Source: Quercus robur (lineage: Eukaryota > Streptophyta > Magnoliopsida > Fagales > Fagaceae). Taken from it: a stretch of DNA of 64,000 nucleotides. The position numbers and the translations under genes are program-made. The DNA lies in contig NC_065541.1 in the NCBI RefSeq assembly GCF_932294415.1, forward strand, positions 49,020,290-49,084,289, given 5' to 3'. Positions 58,062 through 64,000 of this stretch are shown in pieces. Each line of letters starts with the position of its first letter. The stretch's first letter is position 1. The notes under the pieces are model-generated. The model was given only the letters and a program-made list of their open reading frames with translations. It was not told where the DNA came from and searched no databases.

Positions 58062-58912
58062 AATGAACCCAATATGAGAATTTATAGGAATCTAAACATT
58101 AAACTAACCACATATTAACTATGGTTAATAGACTTAAAGTAAAATTATGAAGTTTGGCTTGCACGCAAAGCATGATTAATCTTCAGCCAATACTATTGTT
58201 CTTAATATATCTCTAACATATTTATTCGTTGCCCAATATATAACAAGAATCATTTGGTCTTATTCACCATGGTTAATCAGGTTCTTTGATATGAACATCA
58301 ATTCAATAATCAATATTCGAATGGATCAAAATAATTATAATCCAACCAAAAGATAAACTGATGTGAGAACCAGGATTCGAATATTCCTCCAGACGAGATT
58401 TGGATGGAGTTAGACAAATTAAAAATGCTATATTGAAAATAGGATGGAAGTTGAAGGACTTGATTGAAAAAATTATACCTATAAAAATAAAAATGAAAAC
58501 AGATCAACTTAGAGGGTTAGTCATTTCAGAAACACTCAGGTGGTGGGGCTCAATGGACTTAAAGGATGTGTCGTATATAAATCTAAAGATCCTAAATTTC
58601 ATTTCATCTACCACACTATGGTGGCGTTTGGGTATTGCGTTTAACGTGTTGCGTTTTCCGTGTTTTTTTTTTTTTTTTTTTTTTTTCCTAGATGTGTGTC
58701 TGGCACTGTTCATTGTCCATGAACAGTAATTTTAAGCTTATAAATAGTGCCAAATGCGTGAACAGTAATTTTTTATTATTATTTTTTTATTGTTTTCAGT
58801 TTTCAACAAAATAAACGGTATCCAAATGGACCCTATTAATCATTGGGGTTTTTAGCGTGTTTTATTTGTAGGAAGTGGAATAGCTTGCCAAATACTAGGA
58901 CACCACTTCCTT

Positions 58913-58951
<39 letters not shown>

Positions 58952-59462
58952 TAGAAAGTGTAATTTAACATAAATTTTTTTTGGAGAATTTCAAAGATTT
59001 TCATTGTATTAGCAATGTAAACTTATTGCAAATGTGTATAACATTTGCCACATTCAACTAATGTGTTTACAATATAAGTTTACAACATTGCTAGTATAAT
59101 ATAAACTAACAATTTTCTAAAATTTTTAATGCAAAATTGGAATGTCATTAGCTGGTGTGGTAATAAATAAAGCATGCAACATAGAAGAAAAGCAGTAAGC
59201 ACATCATATCGAGAATTTCGGCACATCGATCAAGCCAGAGAGACCCAACATGGTGGCTCGTCAAACAGGCCATGCACCACAAACATGGCTAAATCCTAGG
59301 CCCCACGCTCCCTGGACACGTGTCTTCCTCTGAATATGCCCATACAGTTGGCCCCTTTCTTTTAGGCATTCCCAATACTCCCTTCCTTCAATCACTTTGA
59401 CATTTCCTTTGTACCTGCAGACTACTCACTCACCAACTTGCAGAGAGAAGAAGAAAAAAAAA
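58062..59462. other. Intergenic region and TAC1 upstream region
   Basis: It contains MITE family M1 copy 4 (58621-58833) and a run of over 30 A around 58917-58950. The last about 250 bp, ending in a CT-rich then GA-rich stretch, probably hold the TAC1 promoter and 5' UTR. No clear TATA box was identified. Confidence 0.45.
58621..58833 (+). repeat. MITE family M1, copy 4
   Basis: Begins GGCGTTTGGGTATTGCG and ends ACGGTATCCAAATGGACC. It shares AATAGTGCCAAA-like and CAACAAAATAAACGGTATCC text with the other copies. It is more diverged and includes a T-run of about 22. Confidence 0.5.
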
Positions 59463-62400
59463 ATGAAGGTAATAAGAAGCATGCACATTGTTTTTCTAGA
59501 CTATATGTCTATATGTATTTCACATGTTCTTACGAGCACACTTATTTATTTATTTTTTTAATTTTCTTTCCTGTGGTAGATCTTCAACTGGGTACACAAG
59601 AGGTTTCATCACACTGTCCTCAAGGGTTTGATTTTTGTCACTTTGGTTTTTATGAATTTCTACTTAAAAAACCAGATATTCCATGCATTAATTTTAAATA
59701 TTCTTGTTCAGCCATTCTTGTCAAGTACACTATTGGCTTTTATGCTACGTTTGTTGCTAAAATTTTGACACAAATAAAGCTTGTATGATCTATATATATG
59801 TATCTTCTATTTACATTTTGTTTTTTTGCACAGATGGGCTTGCTCGAAACGTGAAAACAACTGAATCAACTACTAATAACAGTGACAAGCAAGCGTTACT
59901 GAAACAAGTGGCCCTTGCTGAAGTGCTTGATGGTTGGAGGGATGGCATTCTAACCATTGGAACGTTTGGGTTTGATCCTCTAAAACCCTTTAACCAACAA
60001 AAGGAATATTTGGTTTTGGAAAGTGAGGAAGAGGATGATGATATTGAGGAGGCTGAAGTTGGACAATATTCCAATGATGAGGACGGGGATGGTGATGACA
60101 GCGACGAAAATGCCCAACATGAAGAGCTGAATCCATTGATGTTCACAACATTTGAACACAATTTTGAGGATTTGGAATCAAACCCTGACCATGACATTAA
60201 TGTTTGTAAACCTGATGTGATTATGACTGTTGATGGTGTTCCTCTAACTCCTCCAGAATATGATGAATTGGACAACAGGGAGGGAGAGGAAAAGAAAAAG
60301 AAGGGAGAAAGAATAACACTGGCCGACCTTTTCTTGGCTGATGCTGATGTGAAAGAGAAACTTGATCCCGACCACTTCTTCCCAAATCCTGGTAAAAAAA
60401 CAGTGCTTCGAACCAAGAATGGTCTTTCTTTTGCCAAGAAGTTTATTCCTCGTGTCAAAGGAGTTAAAGAGGATTCAAGTCCAATAAAAAATCTGCAACG
60501 AGTGAGTAATATTATTTTCTCTACACCTCTACTACTTTTTGTCACCCTCATGCACCATTTTGAATCTTTAAATTCACCCATTGGTGTTTTGTGAGTGTCA
60601 TTCTAATACCATAGTCTTTTTTTTTGTTTTTTGTCTTTAAAATTGTTATAACAAGTAGGAGAGGGGAATAGTGATTTGAACCTTGATTCTTCTCGTAAGG
60701 AAAATCGGGTGATGTCATAAAATTACAAACTCTGGATGGTACTATAGTCATTAAATGCCTAAATCATTGAGGTTTATGACATGATTTGCATTTTATTTTC
60801 CTAGGTATGAGGACATTTTATTTTGCTAGTATTGAATAATTGCTACTTGTTTGTTTTAATTAGGTAGCCATAAGGTAGTAGAGTATTAATCATAGAGGCC
60901 TTTAATGGAGTTAGCTAAGTTCAATGAATTAGTTAACTTTTTTGTAATGCTATAGCTTATGAGGAAAATGTTGAAGAGGAAGATCCATCCAGAGTTTGAA
61001 GTCAAGATACACAAATCAGAAAGTCAGACGCCTGGAGAAACAGGAGTTATCACCAATGATGAACATGGAGTCTCTGAATCAGTCACTCTACTTCCAACTC
61101 AAGGTATTCTTCACAATTTATTGAGAACCCCAATTTTGTTTTTTTTTTCCCCCATATTTCATTCGCAATTTTTTTTTTTTTCAATTTACAAATTGTGTAG
61201 CATGGTTAACTGAGAGCAGGTAATTAAAAAGTGAACTAAATTTTCATTGTAGTGCAAGTGTCCTTCAATAATTGTGATTCGATGTCAATCTTGAACACCC
61301 AATAATTGGGGTAAAGTACTAACATGGCCATGTCCCGTTTCCGAATGTCATAACATCTGGGGAAAGAAGAGAAAATTCGATGTCCTTAGAACTTCAATTC
61401 CCAGATGGAAAAGAGGGGAAAAAAAGAGAAAACAAATCACATGTCCCCTAGTCTTGCCATCATCTAGTCTAAATGGGACCTATTGCCAAATTTAAAGGCC
61501 AAATTCATGAAAAAAATGCTACATTTCTATTTCTAGTCGTTTCTTTTGGTCTGGTAGGCTGCAAAAGGTTCCGTTTTTCGCATACCAATTATGAGTAACT
61601 CTAATGGTACAAAAAAATTTCATAATTATTGAAATGATATATTGGAATTGGTTTGTGTGAAATTGATTACACCAATCATAACTTGATTCTTTAATAAATT
61701 GTGGGGGGGAAAATGTAAATATTTTTGGTGAACTTAGCATTGCTCATCAATTATTAATGGATTGACCCAGGTATGGAACTTTAGCTTTTATGTCCAAAAA
61801 TGAAAAGAATGCAAGTCCCTCGTCATTTCACATTCTATACTCTAGCCTTTTTCAGGGGATGGTAATTTTGTCCCGCCCCTCCTCGCTTCGCCTCACATGG
61901 GTTTTCCCCGCCTTGCAAAGGTGATGGGGTGGCGATGGGATGAGATTTTAGTCCCGCACCACGGGACAGGGAGATGGATTTAGACTTTTTAGACCCAACC
62001 CGCCCCACCCTGCCCTGCATTGATAAGGGCTAAATTGTAAATTTTTCATACCCTAAAACCCTCCTATTTAAAAAAATATCATCAACTTATTTTATTTTAT
62101 TCAACAAGGCTTTTTTTTTTTTCCTTTTTTCTCTAGCAAGGTTGGAAATAAGGTACCAATTTTAACATTTTCTTTTGTCTTTATTATAAACAAATTTATA
62201 TATTATTGAATCATTGATTTTGTATTTTGAGATTTTTGTTTTTGTTGTGATATTACCTTGTTAAACATTTTAATAATATTATTCAATTTTTGCTAAAAAT
62301 TAGTTTGATTTGATAGGATAAATTTATTTGTAATTTCAAGTATATTTTTATTAACGAAGCAGGTTTTATTAAAAAAAATTGTAATAGTTGTGAGCAAATT

Positions 62401-63080
62401 AACAAGAAGTAGAGTTTTATGGGATGGGATGAGGTTTTGCAGGGCCCCAAGGGGTGGGAATGGGGTAAGACAAAATCATGTAGGGCGGGGGCGAAGACCC
62501 CATCCTTCGGACCCACCCTACCCCATTGCCATCCCTACTTTTTCACCCTTCTTCTTGTATTATAGGAGTTTATTAACCTGTTATACTTGTACATACTCTT
62601 TTAAGTGTTATGCAATTTGCATGAGAAGGTCAAGGTGGGTACACAAAAAAGAAGCCATCCTCACTGTCATCTTCAATATGATTAAACCATCTACTAGTAA
62701 TGGGTCCCTTCTACAATACAATTCGAAAGATAAATCCAACCAGGAAGGTATCAACATAATGACATTCCAATCATTCTTTGATTTTTGATGAATTTCAATC
62801 ATTCTTTGATATGCTTATAATCCAATGGTGGTTGTATTTTATTCGAATTTTACGTCGGCCCACGATTTCTCTTTAATGGGCCTGCTATGTTTGCCACAGC
62901 TCGATGTACTAGTGGGAACGAAACCCATTGTCTGTTTGTCCAGTGATTCATTTGATCATGATTAGAGTCACCATTAACATCATGATATATCATGTAACTG
63001 CATATATTTTTGGAAATAGAGAGGTGCATGGGCTTTGTTGATAATTTTTCCCTCTTGTTGTTGCAGGTGCTACAGTCTGA
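59463..63080 (+). CDS. TAC1: TILLER ANGLE CONTROL 1 (IGT family), five exons
   Basis: TAC1 promotes outward lateral-organ angle and acts opposite or upstream of LAZY1 in the IGT family. Coding exons: 59463-59468, 59580-59625, 59834-60501, 60956-61103 and 63067-63080 (293 residues). Exon 1 encodes only Met-Lys; exon 5 ends the protein with ...ATV. The N-terminus MKIFNWVHKRFHHTVLK is the hallmark of TAC1, and the IGT motif GILTIGTFGFD lies at residues 55-65. A strongly acidic stretch (about 80-105) and a basic C-terminal part (RKMLKRKIHPEF) follow. The C-terminal EAR-like block of LAZY proteins is absent, as expected for TAC1. All introns are GT-AG and all phases agree. Intron 4 (about 2 kb) contains a hAT-like element. 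No lesion is seen, so it is probably functional. Confidence 0.92.
61855..62537. mobile_element. hAT-like non-autonomous element in TAC1 intron 4
   Basis: The octamer CTTTTTCA lies at 61847-61854 and 62538-62545. Ends are GGGGATGGTAA and, inverted, TAGGGATGGCAA. The 683-bp element has G+C-rich subterminal regions (GTCCCGCCCC on the left and ACCCACCCTACCCCATTG on the right) and an A+T-rich centre, with no transposase. It lies wholly within intron 4, about 750 bp after exon 4 and 530 bp before exon 5. Confidence 0.75.
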
Positions 63081-64000
63081 AATTTCATCTGAATAATGGC
63101 CTGGTCTCCTAGAAATGTGTATTTTTTTTTTTTTTTTGTTATAAAATAACTTTTCAAGGACAATATTAATTAGGTTTTCTTGTTTATGAACTACTGGACC
63201 ATGTGATTCTGTTTTGTAAGGTTCCTCCAATGTTTTGGCTTTAGTGTATGATTGAAGTTTGATTTGTTGCGTAGTTGACAAACTACAATGGTTTATGTTT
63301 TGGTATTTGGATGCATCATGTTAGGTATGTGGGATTGGACTTTAATGCTACAAGCCTACAATAGAATGAAAATGGTACTAATTCTTGAATGTTTCTTGAC
63401 TTGATTTTTTATTATGTGATAAATAACAACAAACCAAGAGTTCCAATGGCTCTTCAGCCGCCTATCGGTATCTTGACCCTTGTGGTGGGTAGGGGTGTCT
63501 AAGCGGCACCCACTCACCCAACCCGCTTGTACTTGACTCGCCGCCACCCGATCTAACAACTTTGGTGGTTGGACGCAGGTCTAGAGCTCTCTAAACTTGA
63601 CCTCAGTGGGTTGGTTGCAGGTTTCCTTTCTCAAAACCTTTGAAACCCGATTTGCCTGTAAGATTTATTGTTTCCGGCGATTTTTCAAGCATTTCAAACT
63701 GGATTCAGCGAGATCTTATAGAGATTTAGTCCAAATTCTTTGAGATCCGGTGAGATTTTGTCATTATCTGACGAAATCTGGGCCAGATCTCGTCGGGTCC
63801 CGCTATATATCAGCTCAATATTGATAGGTCTGGCTAGATCTTGACGGATCCAGCTAAATATCAGCCGGATCTCGATAGAATGGGCTAGATATCGGCTGAA
63901 TCTCAACGAAATCGGCCAAATATCGACTTTGGTGATAAAACCCAAGACTGGCCTGATACAACCCAAAACTGATGAGACCTGAACTAGTAGATCTTATTAG
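63081..64000. repeat. TAC1 3' UTR followed by degenerate tandem repeats
   Basis: The first few hundred bases probably include the TAC1 3' UTR. From about 63485 a repeat begins (TAGGGGTGTCTAAGCGG, a hAT-like MITE start) that may continue past the window end. Between about 63798 and 63927 there are roughly four degenerate units of about 31 bp built on GGCTAGATATCGGCTGAATC. Similar words occur at 8855-8950. The minus-strand frame over this array is a repeat artefact. Confidence 0.5.

Noticed and set aside
59811..60581. 256-codon minus-strand open frame
   Set aside because: Its Ser-rich translation is the antisense of the acidic TAC1 exon 3; it is a shadow of the real gene.
1..64000. CRISPR arrays, bacterial operons, riboswitches
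   Set aside because: None is present; the repeats are microsatellites, MITEs or tandem duplications in a plant nuclear sequence.

Overview
This window looks like nuclear DNA from a woody eudicot, probably a rosid. It is A+T-rich, with long poly(A)/poly(T) runs, (TA)n microsatellites, intron-containing plant genes, plant L1-type LINEs, MITEs, tRNA-derived SINEs and a Helitron. One interspersed element family resembles repeats I associate with Fagales, but that placement is weak. No bacterial, organellar or viral gene was recognised, and there is no CRISPR array.

Four host protein genes can be supported. (1) A single-exon BCS1-like AAA-ATPase lies on the minus strand (4899-6341). (2) A four-exon chloroplast DUF4079 membrane protein lies on the plus strand (37531-39143); its first intron appears to use a GC-AG splice pair. 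(3) A single-exon proline/alanine-rich disordered protein lies on the plus strand (45883-47085). (4) A five-exon IGT-family gene, recognised as TILLER ANGLE CONTROL 1 (TAC1), lies on the plus strand (59463-63080); it has a 6-nt first coding exon and a 14-nt last coding exon. These genes are unrelated and do not form a functional cluster.

The rest is mainly transposon-derived, and several elements have exact boundaries. LINE-A (11482-17365) sits between 16-bp target-site duplications (TSDs) and carries decayed ORF1 and ORF2. LINE-B (29215-37205) sits between 15-bp TSDs, and a putative 1.7-kb solo LTR (31330-33026) splits its endonuclease. A 1158-bp non-autonomous Helitron (26305-27462) carries two exon-like pieces of a C2-domain gene. 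Two Mutator-like elements have perfect 9-bp TSDs (41155-42402, a long hairpin; 44191-44372). Three hAT-like elements have 8-bp TSDs (617-1575, 18988-19535, and 61855-62537 inside TAC1 intron 4). Three tRNA-derived SINEs have TSDs (10555-10672, 57545-57757, 57875-58047). Two Harbinger-like elements carry TTA/TAA duplications, and at least four copies of one MITE family are scattered through the window.

I see no new multi-gene system. The most notable items are the gene-fragment-carrying Helitron, the nested LINE/LTR, the foldback MULE, the GC-AG intron, and the hAT-like insertion in TAC1.
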